Assembly (NCBI RefSeq): GCF_963678245.1
Contig: NZ_OY782770.1
Span: 1,178,001 to 1,242,000 of the forward strand
DNA length: 64,000 bases
Origin: an uncultured Sunxiuqinia sp.
Lineage (GTDB): Bacteria; Bacteroidota; Bacteroidia; Bacteroidales; Prolixibacteraceae
Direction of reading: 5' to 3'
Position numbers and translations under genes: made by a program. Positions 9,566-19,148 of this stretch are shown in pieces. The notes under the pieces are model-generated. The model did not search any database. It worked only from the letters and a program-made list of their open reading frames with translations, and was not told where the DNA came from. Every line of letters begins with the position of its first letter. The stretch's first letter is position 1.

Positions 9566-9586
9566 AACCTATTTTTTAGGTTTTTT
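9566..9586 (+). terminator. Plus-strand terminator overlapping the end of a minus-strand gene
   Basis: AACCTA and TAGGTT pair around a T-rich loop, followed by TTTT on the plus strand. The reverse direction has no T run. It overlaps the stop codon of the minus-strand gene at 9576. The only plus-strand material it could end is the structured gap at 9181-9560 or a long 3' tail of the dipeptidase mRNA. Confidence 0.5.
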
Positions 9587-10856
9587 GCTTTTTCTTTTTG
9601 GCTGCGGGAAACAGGATATTATTCAGGATTAACCGATAACCTGGCGAGTTAGGGTGCAAGTTTAAATCGGTAGGCGGATCGCCAACCAAATGCCGATAAT
9701 CTTCGGGGTCATGTCCTCCGTAAAACGTCCAGAAGCCCTTGCCTAATTCGCCATGAACGTAGCGAGCCTCTCCGGCTCCTTTGTTTTCCCCCATCACAAG
9801 CACATTGGGTTTAATCAGCGATTGCCTAAAAGCAGTTGTTTGCCCCATAAAGCCTTTAATAATTCGCTGATGGTTTTGGGTTAGCATGGTTGGTACCGGA
9901 TCCCACTTGGCCGAAAAATCAAACAAGGTAAAATAGTCCTGACTTGGTGTTACCCGCCTGGTTGTTGACACGTCAATATCAGAAAATTCGTATTGAAAGG
10001 GATCTTTTACAACTTTAAAATCACGAAAAGCCAGCGTGTGCGAAAAATCCAATTTCTCATTCATATGCGGGTCGGCAGGGTCGCCATCAAACATCGACTC
10101 GCAAATATCCACTCCATCGGCAGCCATGGCAATATCGTAAGTATCGGTAGCTGCACACATCGCAAACAAGAATCCACCCCGCGCAATGTAACTCTGAATT
10201 TCCTTGGTAACCACCCGTTTCATTTCCGACACCTTCGAAAAGCCCATCCACCCGGCCAGAGCTTTGTTGGTTTCAACTTCCTGCTGATACCAGGGCATAT
10301 GCTGATACGAACGGAAAAACTTCCCAAACTGACCGGTAAAATCTTCGTGGTGTAAATGCAGCCAATCATAGTCTTTTAACTGATCGGTTAAAATTTCTTC
10401 ATCGTAAATTACATCATACGGAATTTCGGCGTAGGTTAATACCATCGTTACCGCATCGTCCCAGGGTTGTTTGTTGGGTGGTGAGTACACTGCAATTTTG
10501 GGTGCTTTTTGCATGGTAATGGCATCCTGGTTGACTTCCGGGCGGGCAATCTCAGCCAGAATCGCGCTGGACTGCACATCGGCCATTTTCTCAGCGCTAA
10601 CACCGCGCACCAAACATTCATCCTCAATTTCCTGATAGTACGGAATTAGAAAACTTCCGCCACGGTAATTCAACAACCATTTCACCTCAATGCCTTGCTC
10701 TAACGTCCAGTAGGCCATTCCATAGGCTTTCAGGTGATTCTTTTGCTGATCATCCATCGGAATCATCAGGTAAATCGCCCAACTACTTTGCACGGCAAAG
10801 ATAAAAAGTGCCAGTACCAGAAAAACTTTTTTAAAAAGACTAAAACGGGACATCAT
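9576..10856 (-). CDS. Conserved exported Bacteroidota protein (often labelled 'asparagine synthetase B')
   Basis: About 426 residues with an N-terminal signal peptide ([23 protein letters not shown]). It belongs to a conserved Bacteroidota family recognisable from IPMDDQQKNHLKAYG and WLLNYRGGSFL. In databases this family often carries the name asparagine synthetase B. I see neither an N-terminal Cys glutaminase domain nor an ATP pyrophosphatase motif, so I do not support that function. The middle (KIAVYSPPNK, DWLHLHHEDF, YIARGGFLFAMCAATDTYD) looks like a class I glutamine amidotransferase-like or ThuA-like Rossmann fold. The start was set at the ATG pair near 10856; a longer frame begins at 10883. 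It overlaps the end of dnaB by about 15 bp, so they may be cotranscribed. Confidence 0.75.
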   Translation of the reverse strand: MMSRFSLFKKVFLVLALFIFAVQSSWAIYLMIPMDDQQKNHLKAYGMAYWTLEQGIEVKWLLNYRGGSFLIPYYQEIEDECLVRGVSAEKMADVQSSAILAEIARPEVNQDAITMQKAPKIAVYSPPNKQPWDDAVTMVLTYAEIPYDVIYDEEILTDQLKDYDWLHLHHEDFTGQFGKFFRSYQHMPWYQQEVETNKALAGWMGFSKVSEMKRVVTKEIQSYIARGGFLFAMCAATDTYDIAMAADGVDICESMFDGDPADPHMNEKLDFSHTLAFRDFKVVKDPFQYEFSDIDVSTTRRVTPSQDYFTLFDFSAKWDPVPTMLTQNHQRIIKGFMGQTTAFRQSLIKPNVLVMGENKGAGEARYVHGELGKGFWTFYGGHDPEDYRHLVGDPPTDLNLHPNSPGYRLILNNILFPAAKKKKQKT

Positions 10857-12393
10857 CTGAATTTGGTGTTTGATAAGAACCATTCCCTTCCGATTCGAAA
10901 GCGCTGTTTACGGGCATTTCAACACTACCCGGATCATCATTCATTTTCGATCCAAATGTCTGTCCCACAACGCCACCACCGATTTCCTCCGGAATAATGG
11001 TTTCCAGATCACAGAATTTAACCTGCTGTTTCTTGAAGGCTAGTGGCACATCACCTACTGAACCATTCCGGTGCTTGGCGATAATAATCTCGGCAACACC
11101 AATCAATGAATTTCCGTTTTCATCCTCGGTGATACCATAATATTCAGGGCGGTGAATAAACATCACCATATCAGCATCCTGCTCAATGGCCCCCGATTCA
11201 CGAAGATCGGAAAGCTGTGGTCGTTTTCCTTCACGCGACTCCACCGAACGGTTTAGCTGTGAAAGGGCTAATATAGGAATGTCCAGCTCTTTGGCAATCG
11301 CTTTCAGCGACCTAGAAATCATACTTACCTCCTGCTCACGACTACCGCGTCCGGCATCACCGGCAGTCATCAGCTGCAAGTAATCGACAATCACCACACC
11401 AATGTCGTATTGCATTTTCAATCGTCGGCATTTGGCTCGGAATTCAAAAATAGAAAGTGCAGGAGTATCATCAACGAATAAGGGGGCATCTTCCAACACG
11501 TTCAGTTTTCGGTTAAAATGCTCCCACTCCCAATCTGCCAAATGTCCATTCTTAATTTTTTCTGATCCCAGTTCGGTTTCAGCTGCCAGCAAACGATTGA
11601 CCAGCTGCACCCCTGACATCTCCAGCGAAAATACAGCAACAGGAGCTTTGTGCTCCACCGCCATATTCCGGGCCATAGAAAGTACAAAAGCAGTTTTACC
11701 CATCGCCGGACGGGCAGCAATAATGATCAAGTCAGTTTTTTGCCAGCCGGAAGTCATGCGGTCGAGTGCGGTAAATCCACTTGGGACCCCACTCAGTCCA
11801 TCTTCACGCTTCGAAGCTTCCTCAATTAAACGAGCAGCTTCTTTCAAAATGGGTTTTATCGGAAGGGTTTCTTTCTTGATGTTTCCTTCGGCCACTTTAA
11901 AAAGGGCTGTTTCCGAAAAATCAATCAAATCATCCACATCCATATTATCATCGTAAGCGCTGGTCTGAATTTCCGAAGACACCCGAATCAATTCGCGCTG
12001 AATGTATTTTTGTGCAATAATACGCGCATGAAATTCGATGTGAGCAGCCGAGGCCACCCGACTTGTTAACTGGGTAATATAGAGTGGACCTCCCACGGCA
12101 TCCAATGTATCATTATCTTTCAATTGTTGAGTGACCATTAACAAATCCACCGGCTTTTCGTGGGTAGACAAATACTTGATCGCTTCAAAAATCTTCTGGT
12201 GCTCTTCTTTATAGAAACTGGGAGTATCAATAACATCGGCCACAGTAACATAGGCGTCACGTTCCAGCATCAACGCTCCCAAAACAGCTTCCTCAACATC
12301 AATTGCCTGTGGTGGCAATTTACCGTACTGCGCATTAATCTGTTCTATTGAGTTGTTCTGTTTCTTCCGCGAATTATTCCGATCTGTAGCCAT
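10840..12393 (-). CDS. dnaB: Replicative DNA helicase
   Basis: The hexameric helicase that unwinds DNA at the replication fork. The 517-residue protein has the DnaB N-terminal helical domain ([17 protein letters not shown], residues about 26-130) and the RecA-like core with Walker A ARPAMGKT at about residues 227-234. It also has VFSLEMSG, the Walker B-type [10 protein letters not shown], and the motif region [32 protein letters not shown]. No intein is present: the usual insertion points near Walker A and LRESG are continuous. A roughly 50-residue C-terminal tail follows the helicase core. The gene is followed with a short overlap by the exported protein at 9576. Confidence 0.97.
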   Translation of the reverse strand: MATDRNNSRKKQNNSIEQINAQYGKLPPQAIDVEEAVLGALMLERDAYVTVADVIDTPSFYKEEHQKIFEAIKYLSTHEKPVDLLMVTQQLKDNDTLDAVGGPLYITQLTSRVASAAHIEFHARIIAQKYIQRELIRVSSEIQTSAYDDNMDVDDLIDFSETALFKVAEGNIKKETLPIKPILKEAARLIEEASKREDGLSGVPSGFTALDRMTSGWQKTDLIIIAARPAMGKTAFVLSMARNMAVEHKAPVAVFSLEMSGVQLVNRLLAAETELGSEKIKNGHLADWEWEHFNRKLNVLEDAPLFVDDTPALSIFEFRAKCRRLKMQYDIGVVIVDYLQLMTAGDAGRGSREQEVSMISRSLKAIAKELDIPILALSQLNRSVESREGKRPQLSDLRESGAIEQDADMVMFIHRPEYYGITEDENGNSLIGVAEIIIAKHRNGSVGDVPLAFKKQQVKFCDLETIIPEEIGGGVVGQTFGSKMNDDPGSVEMPVNSAFESEGNGSYQTPNSDDVPF

Positions 12394-12466
12394 GTCTGAA
12401 AATAAACTTGTTGATTTGCAGAACCTTCTGGTTCTAAATTTTTAGTGATAACGAATTTTAAAGTTA

Positions 12467-12494
12467 TAAAAAAAGGAAACTACTTTAGTCTCCT
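12467..12494 (-). terminator. Intrinsic terminator after ddl
   Basis: On the minus strand AGGAGACTA and TAGTTTCCT pair around AAG, followed by a seven-T run (plus positions 12467-12473). It lies between the ddl stop at 12521 and the dnaB start at 12393, and so ends the PASTA-rlu-ddl unit. Confidence 0.75.
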
Positions 12495-12520
12495 TCTCTA
12501 ATTTAGAACAGGTATTTTTT

Positions 12521-13498
12521 TCAACAAATCTGATCCTGAATGATTTTGGTAATAATGTCCTTCAACTGCATGTTCATCGCTTCAATTTGCTGAGGAATAA
12601 AACTTGTTGCGGTCATTCCCGGAGTGGTATTCACCTCCAAAAAATAAAACGTATTTCCTTTCAAAATATAATCGACTCTCACAATACCTCGACAATCGCA
12701 TAAATCATAAATCTTGGAAGAAAGCTGTTGACAGGTTTGTGTTAACTCTTTTGAAATTCGTGCTGGAGTAATTTCCAGGGTAGCTCCTTTGGTATATTTC
12801 GACTCAAAATCGAAAAACTCATTTTTAGGAAGCACCTCCGTTATCGGAAAAATAAATTCCTCATGCTCCATTTTCACCAGTCCACTTGTAAGTTCCAAGC
12901 CATCTATAAACTCTTCGACCAATGCCTCGGAGCTCTCTTCCCACGCTTTTTCAATGGCCGCTTTCAAATTTTCTTTTTGCTTTACTTTTGTAATGCCAAA
13001 GCTGGATCCTCCCACATTAGGCTTCACAAAAACCGGCAGTCCTAAATCAGCAACCAACTGGTCTACATTAACAACATCACTCCGGGTTAAACGAACCGAT
13101 TTAGCCATGGGTATATTGAAGTTGCGCAGGTAATTGCTACAATAGTACTTATTGAACGTTAAAGCTGAAGATTGCACGCCACAGGTCGAATACGGAATTT
13201 TCATCAAATCGAAATAGCCCTGCAAAATACCATCTTCTCCGGGAGTCCCATGGATGGTGATGTAAACAAAGTCAAAATGCAGCGTTTCACCCTGATAATG
13301 AACTGAAAAGTCCTGCTTGTCAATATCAGCAACGGACTCGCCATCAACAACCAACTTCCAGTCTTTCCCTTTCACCTCGACTGCCCACGGCTGAAATAAA
13401 TCGAGGTCCACCGCCTGCAACACATTCTTACTGCTCATCACCGAAACAACATATTCGGAGGAGTCGCCGCCATATACGACTGCAATATTTTTCTTCAT
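12521..13498 (-). CDS. ddl: D-alanine--D-alanine ligase
   Basis: The ATP-grasp ligase that makes D-Ala-D-Ala for peptidoglycan precursors in the cytosol. From the ATG at 13498 it is 325 residues: IAVVYGGDSSEYVVSVMS at the N-terminus, ITIHGTPGEDGILQGYFD in the centre, FVKPNVGGSSFGITKV for the ATP-grasp loop, and the C-terminal FLEVNTTPGMTATSFIPQQ with the metal-binding Glu/Asn. An upstream in-frame ATG at 13528 would add ten residues that are not typical of the family. It is the last gene of a PASTA protein/pseudouridine synthase/ddl cluster, an order common in Bacteroidales-related genomes. Confidence 0.96.
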   Translation of the reverse strand: MKKNIAVVYGGDSSEYVVSVMSSKNVLQAVDLDLFQPWAVEVKGKDWKLVVDGESVADIDKQDFSVHYQGETLHFDFVYITIHGTPGEDGILQGYFDLMKIPYSTCGVQSSALTFNKYYCSNYLRNFNIPMAKSVRLTRSDVVNVDQLVADLGLPVFVKPNVGGSSFGITKVKQKENLKAAIEKAWEESSEALVEEFIDGLELTSGLVKMEHEEFIFPITEVLPKNEFFDFESKYTKGATLEITPARISKELTQTCQQLSSKIYDLCDCRGIVRVDYILKGNTFYFLEVNTTPGMTATSFIPQQIEAMNMQLKDIITKIIQDQIC

Positions 13499-13592
13499 GT
13501 GCTCTTCGTTATTTAGTTTATGGTACATATGAAACTCACTTTAACTAATCATACGCCTGCTTATGCGATAATTACATGCTCGTTTCATTGCA

Positions 13593-14651
13593 CTATTCAA
13601 TATTTCGATTGGAGATATAACCACGCCATTTTTCAACGACCTCGTTCATGTCATTCGGTAATTCCGAATCGAAGAGCATTTCCTCGCCGGTTGTTGGATG
13701 CACAAACCCAAGTGTTTTAGCATGAAGTGCCTGTCGTGGTAAAATCTTAAAACAGTTATTTACAAATTGCTTGTATTTCGAAAAAGTGGTTCCTCTTAAA
13801 ATATGATCGCCACCATAAGTATCATCATTAAAAAGTGGATGACCAATGTATTTCATGTGAACCCGAATCTGATGTGTGCGGCCGGTTTCCAGCTGACACT
13901 GAACCAGATTAACATAGCCTAATTCTTCCAACACCTTATAGTGCGTAACAGCAGTTTTTCCGTACTCCCCATCGGGATATACCGTAAACACCTGTCGATT
14001 GCTGTGGCTCCGGCCGATATTGCCTTCAACTGTTCCGGTTGGCTCTTTCAGGTTACCCCAAACTAACGCGATATACTGCCTTTTGGTCGTTTTCTCGAAA
14101 AACTGCAAAGACAATTTGGTTTTGGCCGTTTCCGTTTTAGCAATCACCATAAGTCCCGATGTATTTTTATCAATCCGGTGCACCAGTCCCGGCCTAGGAT
14201 CAGCACTTTTAAACATCGGTAAATCCTTGTAGTAATATGCCAGTGCATTAACCAAGGTACCGGAATAATTACCATGCCCGGGATGAACCACCAAACCCGG
14301 TGGCTTATTAATGACGATCAGCTGGTCGTCCTCATAAACAATGTTTAGCGGAATGTCTTCAGGGATAATTTTTAGCTCACGCCGCGGAAAATCCATTACA
14401 ATGGCCACCTCATCACCAGGCTTCACTTTGTAGTTTGATTTTACCGACTGTCCGTTAACCAAAATACTACCTGCATCGGCAGCCGCCTGTATGCGACTTC
14501 GAGAGGCATTATCAATCCGATTGACTAAATACTTGTCTACGCGCAGCATTTTCTGCCCAAGATCGACCTCCAGCTTATAATGCTCATACATGGTGCCTTC
14601 TTCGGATTCATTCAACTCATCATCAAAGTCGGTATTTTTTTCTTCAACCAT
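13593..14651 (-). CDS. RluA/RluD-family ribosomal pseudouridine synthase
   Basis: A 352-residue pseudouridine synthase. An N-terminal S4 RNA-binding domain (RVDKYLVNRIDNASRSRIQAAADAGSILVNG, about residues 37-95) precedes the catalytic domain. That domain holds the signature RPGLVHRIDKNTSGL with catalytic Asp at about residue 161, then GRTHQIRVHM near the C-terminus. The S4 domain and length fit RluD, which modifies 23S rRNA, but RluA-family members differ in target site and I do not assign one. The start is 2 bp after the end of the PASTA gene, so they are cotranscribed. Confidence 0.92.
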   Translation of the reverse strand: MVEEKNTDFDDELNESEEGTMYEHYKLEVDLGQKMLRVDKYLVNRIDNASRSRIQAAADAGSILVNGQSVKSNYKVKPGDEVAIVMDFPRRELKIIPEDIPLNIVYEDDQLIVINKPPGLVVHPGHGNYSGTLVNALAYYYKDLPMFKSADPRPGLVHRIDKNTSGLMVIAKTETAKTKLSLQFFEKTTKRQYIALVWGNLKEPTGTVEGNIGRSHSNRQVFTVYPDGEYGKTAVTHYKVLEELGYVNLVQCQLETGRTHQIRVHMKYIGHPLFNDDTYGGDHILRGTTFSKYKQFVNNCFKILPRQALHAKTLGFVHPTTGEEMLFDSELPNDMNEVVEKWRGYISNRNIE

Positions 14652-14653
14652 TA

Positions 14654-15460
14654 TTAAAATTCAAGTTCGCTGGCTTCTTCTATTTTCTCTTCATCAACGG
14701 TTAGCCATATATCAATTGATGTCCCCTGTTCTATTTCAGCCCCAGGATCAGGTTCCGGTCGTTGCTGCCATATCCGTGCGGCAATGCTATCATCCAGTGT
14801 TTCAAAGGTATCATCATAGATCACTGCCCCCACGTTTAAATATGAAGCGGCCAACAACTGATTGGCCTGATCGAGCCTGACCCCCAACAAATTTGGTATC
14901 TCCGTTTTCTCTCCAAATCGGTTTTGGCCCACTGTTAAATCAATATTAGATCCTTTATTAACCAAAGTCCCCTCGTCAACGGATTCGCCATCTTGTTCTT
15001 GTCGAAGCACTAAATTGGGAAATTCTGAAGGTACATAATCTACATTCCCAACGTTCAGTCCTATACTCATCATCAAATTTAAAGCCTGCCGATACGAGAT
15101 ATCTGTGAGTTTTGGCATCGCGACCTGTTCTGGTTTACTTGCACATATCGTTAGAAAAACGGTGCGTCCCTGCTTCACATCGAAGCCCGCCACCGGCACC
15201 TGATCAATCACCGTCCCCGGCTGCGCATCGCGAAGATATAAAGAGTCTGTAATCTGATATTCAAGTTCCTTTTCATCCAACACCTTCTTCACATCATCAA
15301 TCTGCATCCCCATTAAATCAGGAACAGCAAACGACTCGCCATGATTGGTGTAAACTCGCAGCACAAAAATCGTTACTAACAATAGCATGACAGTAATTAC
15401 TACCGCTAATAAAATGCTAATCCAAAAACTCTTACTTATCAGATATGCCTTGAAACTCAT
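14654..15460 (-). CDS. PASTA-domain membrane-anchored protein
   Basis: A 268-residue protein with a short cytosolic N-terminus, one membrane helix (about residues 12-34) and three PASTA repeats outside. The repeats begin near FAVPDLMGMQIDDVK, VAMPKLTDISYRQAL and TEIPNLLGVRLDQAN. PASTA modules bind peptidoglycan fragments in Ser/Thr kinases and some penicillin-binding proteins. Here there is no kinase or transpeptidase domain. Close linkage to ddl suggests a cell-wall role, but the function of this Bacteroidota group is unknown to me. Confidence 0.88.
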   Translation of the reverse strand: MSFKAYLISKSFWISILLAVVITVMLLLVTIFVLRVYTNHGESFAVPDLMGMQIDDVKKVLDEKELEYQITDSLYLRDAQPGTVIDQVPVAGFDVKQGRTVFLTICASKPEQVAMPKLTDISYRQALNLMMSIGLNVGNVDYVPSEFPNLVLRQEQDGESVDEGTLVNKGSNIDLTVGQNRFGEKTEIPNLLGVRLDQANQLLAASYLNVGAVIYDDTFETLDDSIAARIWQQRPEPDPGAEIEQGTSIDIWLTVDEEKIEEASELEF

Positions 15461-15660
15461 AGTTTACACATTATAATTTTTACTTTTTTTTGAACTGATC
15501 CGGATCGATCTAAACTAATTTAAATTGCATAAAAGCAGGCTCGCTCCCGCTCCAATCTTCTTAAGAAACAAAAATAGCTTAAATATTAGTATGTAAAAAT
15601 CAGAATAAATATAATTCATCTGTAAACACGAACAGCATATATGCCTTACATCAAGCACAA

Positions 15661-15690
15661 AACAGGCTGACTCAATTGAGTCAGCCTGTT
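15661..15690 (-). terminator. Perfect palindromic terminator after rpsP
   Basis: AACAGGCTGACTCAA and its exact complement form a 30-bp perfect palindrome. Both sides are T-rich: TTTATCTT on the plus side and TTTGTGCTT on the minus side. It lies 43 bp beyond the rpsP stop and could act in both directions, serving mainly rpsP. Confidence 0.8.
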
Positions 15691-15732
15691 TTTATCTTAT
15701 CTATCTTACTGTCTTAACAACAAGAAGATTGC

Positions 15733-16380
15733 TTATTCAGCTTTCTTTTCTTCTTTATCTGCAGCTGGTTTTTCTTTTGAAGTTTCCTCAGCAGGAGCTT
15801 CTTCCTTTACTGATTCTTCAGCAGGAGCTTCCTCTTTTTTTGGTTCTTCTTCAACAACTTCTTCCTCTGCAACTTCCTCAGTTACTTCAGGAGCATTTGC
15901 TGCTTGAGCTTCGGCTGCTAATTCCGCGTTGCGCTTAGCAATTGCTTCTGCACGATCGGCATTCACCTTTGCCTCTGCTTCAAGTTGTTTTGTTTTGATT
16001 GATTCTTCATCTTTCGATAAGCGGTCTACTTTCGCTTGAATCTTAGCTTCTTTATCAGCGGCCCAAGCTTCGAAACGACGATCTGCTTCAACCTCATCAA
16101 AAGCACCTTTGGCAACTCCACCCATGAGGTGTTTTTTGTACAATACTCCTTTGTAAGATAAAATAGCTCTTACAGTGTCGGTTGGCTGTGCACCTTTTGT
16201 AAGCCAGTCTAAAGCTTTATCAAAATCGAGATCGATCGTAGCAGGATTTGTGTTTGGATTATAAGCTCCAATCCTTTCAATATAACGACCATCTCGTGGT
16301 GCCCTGCCATCAGCTACCACAATGTGGTAAAAAGCGTAACGTCTGCGACCTTGTCGCTGCAATCTGATTTTTGCTGGCAT
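15733..16380 (-). CDS. rpsP: 30S ribosomal protein S16 with long acidic C-terminal extension
   Basis: Residues 1 to about 85 are a normal S16 ([41 protein letters not shown], with [21 protein letters not shown]). The protein then continues to 215 residues with a low-complexity tail rich in Ala, Glu and Lys, including repeated EEAPAEE-type units. Shorter tails of this kind are common on Bacteroidota S16. It is transcribed alone, with a -7 element upstream and a strong terminator downstream. Confidence 0.96.
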   Translation of the reverse strand: MPAKIRLQRQGRRRYAFYHIVVADGRAPRDGRYIERIGAYNPNTNPATIDLDFDKALDWLTKGAQPTDTVRAILSYKGVLYKKHLMGGVAKGAFDEVEADRRFEAWAADKEAKIQAKVDRLSKDEESIKTKQLEAEAKVNADRAEAIAKRNAELAAEAQAANAPEVTEEVAEEEVVEEEPKKEEAPAEESVKEEAPAEETSKEKPAADKEEKKAE

Positions 16381-16422
16381 TTGAATTTAATTTAAATTGA
16401 TAAACATTTTTTAAATGTGGCG

Positions 16423-16430
16423 CAAAGATA
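16423..16430 (-). promoter_or_regulatory. -7 promoter element for rpsP
   Basis: On the minus strand the sequence reads TATCTTTG, matching the Bacteroidota -7 consensus TAnnTTTG. It lies 43 bp upstream of the rpsP ATG. No clear -33 TTG is seen at the expected spacing. Confidence 0.45.
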
Positions 16431-16566
16431 ATCTTTTATTTCTGAAATAAAACCATATCATATGAGTTTTAGTATTGAAGAAGAAAATTGGAAGCTGCCC
16501 GCAACCTTTTTATCATTAATTCATCTAGTTTTAACAATTGAAAAAATACTAAAAGATATTCGAACC

Positions 16567-17283
16567 ATGAAAAAAATTATTCTCTACATTATTCCAGTAT
16601 TAGCTGTCGCACTTGTTTCTTGCGAACCGGAAGAGATTCCATTCAGGTCTCAAGCTGATGTGTTCATGATTACCAAGACAATTGAAAACAATAATCAAAT
16701 TGACACGTTATATGGTTTTGCACTGCATGTCTTTGCCAATAAACCAATGACCAATGTTAGCGTAAGCCCCGAAAATGCAACAGATATAGCCTACTCACTG
16801 GTGGCTGTCGAAGAAAATCCGTACAACTACTACTACCAAACGGAAGACAATAACTTCAGCCAACAACTACCGAACATCGGGAAGTACGACTTCAATATCC
16901 TTGCAGAAACAGGCGAATCTGAATCAAAGACTGACAATCTGTTAGAGGATTTCATTTATCCAACCGATACGATAAACTACGAATATGACACAGAAAAGAA
17001 ACAACATGTGTTAAGTTGGAATAAAATTGATGATGCCAGCTATATCATAATCCAACTGTATAATACTGATAATGAATTGGTCTTCAACAGCCCCAATTCA
17101 ATCGATGGAAAGAAAACCAGCTACACGCTCTCAACCTCCTCAGGCTGGCTAGGTAGCAGGACTCCTGAAACTGGAGAGAAATTTATTCTGGAGCTCGATG
17201 CATATTCCTTCGAACCAGGACAGGAGGGCGTAAACTTACAAGCCAAATCGATCAGCAAAGACACAATTGTTTGGACAGAATAA
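16567..17283 (+). CDS. Hypothetical lipoprotein
   Basis: The likely start is the ATG at 16567, giving 238 residues that begin with a lipoprotein signal: MKKIILYIIPVLAVALVSC, with the lipid-accepting Cys in LVSC. The open frame extends upstream to 16462, but that extension is not signal-like. The mature part is predicted exported and beta-rich, with a segment HVLSWNKIDDASYIIIQLY that resembles a fibronectin III-like strand pattern. I do not recognise a named family. It is closed by its own terminator before prfB. Confidence 0.7.
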   Translation: MKKIILYIIPVLAVALVSCEPEEIPFRSQADVFMITKTIENNNQIDTLYGFALHVFANKPMTNVSVSPENATDIAYSLVAVEENPYNYYYQTEDNNFSQQLPNIGKYDFNILAETGESESKTDNLLEDFIYPTDTINYEYDTEKKQHVLSWNKIDDASYIIIQLYNTDNELVFNSPNSIDGKKTSYTLSTSSGWLGSRTPETGEKFILELDAYSFEPGQEGVNLQAKSISKDTIVWTE

Positions 17284-17302
17284 TCCTTAACCTATCTCTA
17301 CG

Positions 17303-17338
17303 AAACGGACAGTCTTCATTTTGGCAACTGTCCGTTTT
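17303..17338 (+). terminator. Intrinsic terminator after lipoprotein gene
   Basis: ACGGACAGT and ACTGTCCGT form a perfect 9-bp stem, extended by A/T pairs, around a 13-nt loop. TTTGTTGTT follows on the plus strand. Confidence 0.8.
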
Positions 17339-17342
17339 GTTG

Positions 17343-17373
17343 TTGATTAATCTCGAGTGTTTTTCTATTTTTG
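17343..17373 (+). promoter_or_regulatory. Promoter for prfB
   Basis: TTG at 17343-17345, a 20-bp spacer, and TATTTTTG at 17366-17373 match the Bacteroidota -33/-7 consensus. The prfB ATG follows 22 bp later. Confidence 0.65.
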
Positions 17374-17395
17374 TGTTCAACTAAAAACAAAAGAC

Positions 17396-18488
17396 ATGAT
17401 TCAGAATGAGCAGCTCAAAGAGCTTGCAGAGCGCCGGGATGCGCTGAGGAGGCATCTTTGACTACGATGCAAAAATAATTCAACTCAAAGAAGAAGAACT
17501 TAAGACTCAGGATCCAGACTTCTGGACCAACCCCAAAGAAGCTGAGCAACAGATGAAAACCATCCGATCCATTAAAGCATGGACTGATGGTTATGAAAAG
17601 ATCCTCCAGGCACTAGAGGATTTGCAGGTGATATACGAATTTTTCGAAGCCGAAGAAGCCAGCGAAGAAGAAACAGATGCTCAATACAACAAAACACTGA
17701 CCTACATTGAAGAGTTGGAAACGCGAAACATGCTCCGTAAAGAAGAAGATCGACTTGGTGCCATTCTTCGAATAAATGCCGGTGCAGGCGGAACCGAAAG
17801 CAACGACTGGGCCGAGATGCTGATGCGCATGTATATGCGCTGGGGCGAAAAAGAAGGCTACAAAGTTAAAGTAGCAGAATATAATACTGGCGATGAAGTT
17901 GGTGTGAAAAGCTGTACCATCGAGTTTGAAGGGGATTTTGCTTATGGCTACCTGAAAAGTGAAAATGGCGTTCACCGGTTGGTTCGGCTATCACCGTTCA
18001 ATGCTCAAAACAAACGAATGACTTCGTTCACTTCAGTTTTCGTGGCTCCTTTGGTTGATGATTCGATCGAAATTGAGATCAATCCATCTGATATTACCTG
18101 GGACACCTTTCGATCGGGAGGTGCCGGCGGACAAAATGTGAATAAAGTTGAAACCGGAGTTCGGTTGCGACATGCTCCTACTGGTATCATCATTGAAAAC
18201 ACCGAAAGTAGATCCCAATTAGGCAACAAGGAAAACGCGATGCGTCTGCTAAAATCGCAGCTCTATGAACTGGAACTGCGAAAATTACGAGAAGCAGAAA
18301 TGCAAATCGAATCGCAAAAGAAAAAGATTGAATGGGGCTCTCAAATTCGCTCCTACGTTTTGCAACCCTATAAAATGGTTAAGGACGTGCGAACAAGCTA
18401 CGAAACCGGCAATGTGCAAGCCGTTTTAGATGGTGAAATCGATGGCTTTATGAAAGCCTACTTAATGGAATTCAGTGATAAACAATAA
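17396..18488 (+). CDS. prfB: Peptide chain release factor 2 (programmed +1 frameshift)
   Basis: RF2 recognises UGA/UAA stops and triggers peptide release. The first 21 codons run from the ATG at 17396 to CTT, then an in-frame TGA at 17459-17461. Just before it lies AGGAGG CAT CTT TGA C, the classic autoregulatory frameshift site with a Shine-Dalgarno-like AGGAGG upstream of CTTTGA. A +1 shift reads CTT then GAC TAC and continues to 18488, giving about 363 residues, the normal RF2 length. The body holds the SPF anticodon-like tripeptide ([11 protein letters not shown]) and the GGQ catalytic motif ([11 protein letters not shown]). The second frame has no proper start of its own, so this is one gene. 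Confidence 0.95.
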
Positions 18489-19087
18489 ATATATTCGCAT
18501 TGTCAGGCCAGATGATTCGAAACAAATACTGGAAATTTACAAGCCATTTATTCTGAACTCGGCGGCTACCTTTGAGGAAGAAGTTCCGAGTCTGGAACAT
18601 TTCAAAAACCGAATAACCACCACCCTGAAAGAGTGTCCCTATCTGGTTTGCGAAATCGATGGAGAGATAGCCGGTTACGCTTATACTTCAGCCTATCGAC
18701 GTCGGGCTGCCTATCGTTGGGATCGGGAAAGTATCAGTTTATGTGCACCCCAATTTCCGAAGACAAAACATTGCCAAAGCACTTTATGGAGCACTCATTC
18801 CCATACTCAGCTTGCAAGGCTTTGTTAAGCTTTTTGGCGTCATCACCTTGCCCAACCAAGGAAGCATTGCCTTGCACGAATCCATGGGATTTCAGAAAAT
18901 GACCGAGTACCGCGATGTTGGCTATAAAATGAATCAGTGGCACCATGTTGGATGGTGGGAGCTCACAATCTCTGAGAATTTGCAAAATCCTCCTAGCGAA
19001 ATTATCCCGTTTTCAATGTTAAAATTAAATAACAAAGTAGCTGAACTGATGGAAAACGCCCGAACTTTGTTATTTTTAAAGGGATAA
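18475..19087 (+). pseudogene. GNAT-family N-acetyltransferase, interrupted by a 1-nt frameshift
   Basis: A GNAT acetyltransferase of the phosphinothricin-acetyltransferase-like type. It begins with GTG at 18475, overlapping the prfB end by 14 bp. Frame one gives IRIVRPDDSKQILEIYKPF to AYRWDRE and then runs off. The family continues in the next frame as VSVYVHPNFRRQNIAKALY to the stop at 19087, with acetyl-CoA loop RRQNIAKAL and the C-terminal GYKMNQWHHVGWWE. Removing one A from the AAA at 18728-18730 restores a single roughly 203-residue frame. It is either a real mutation or a sequence error. The rest of the gene is intact. Confidence 0.8.
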
Positions 19088-19148
19088 ATTTAAAAGCTTT
19101 AAACATTTTAAATGTTTTGGGGCTTCTACTTATTAGAACTTATTGAAC

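Noticed and set aside
9576-10856. Asparagine synthetase B
   Set aside because: The name is attached to this family in databases, but the N-terminal Cys glutaminase and the ATP pyrophosphatase motif are absent, and the protein has a signal peptide.
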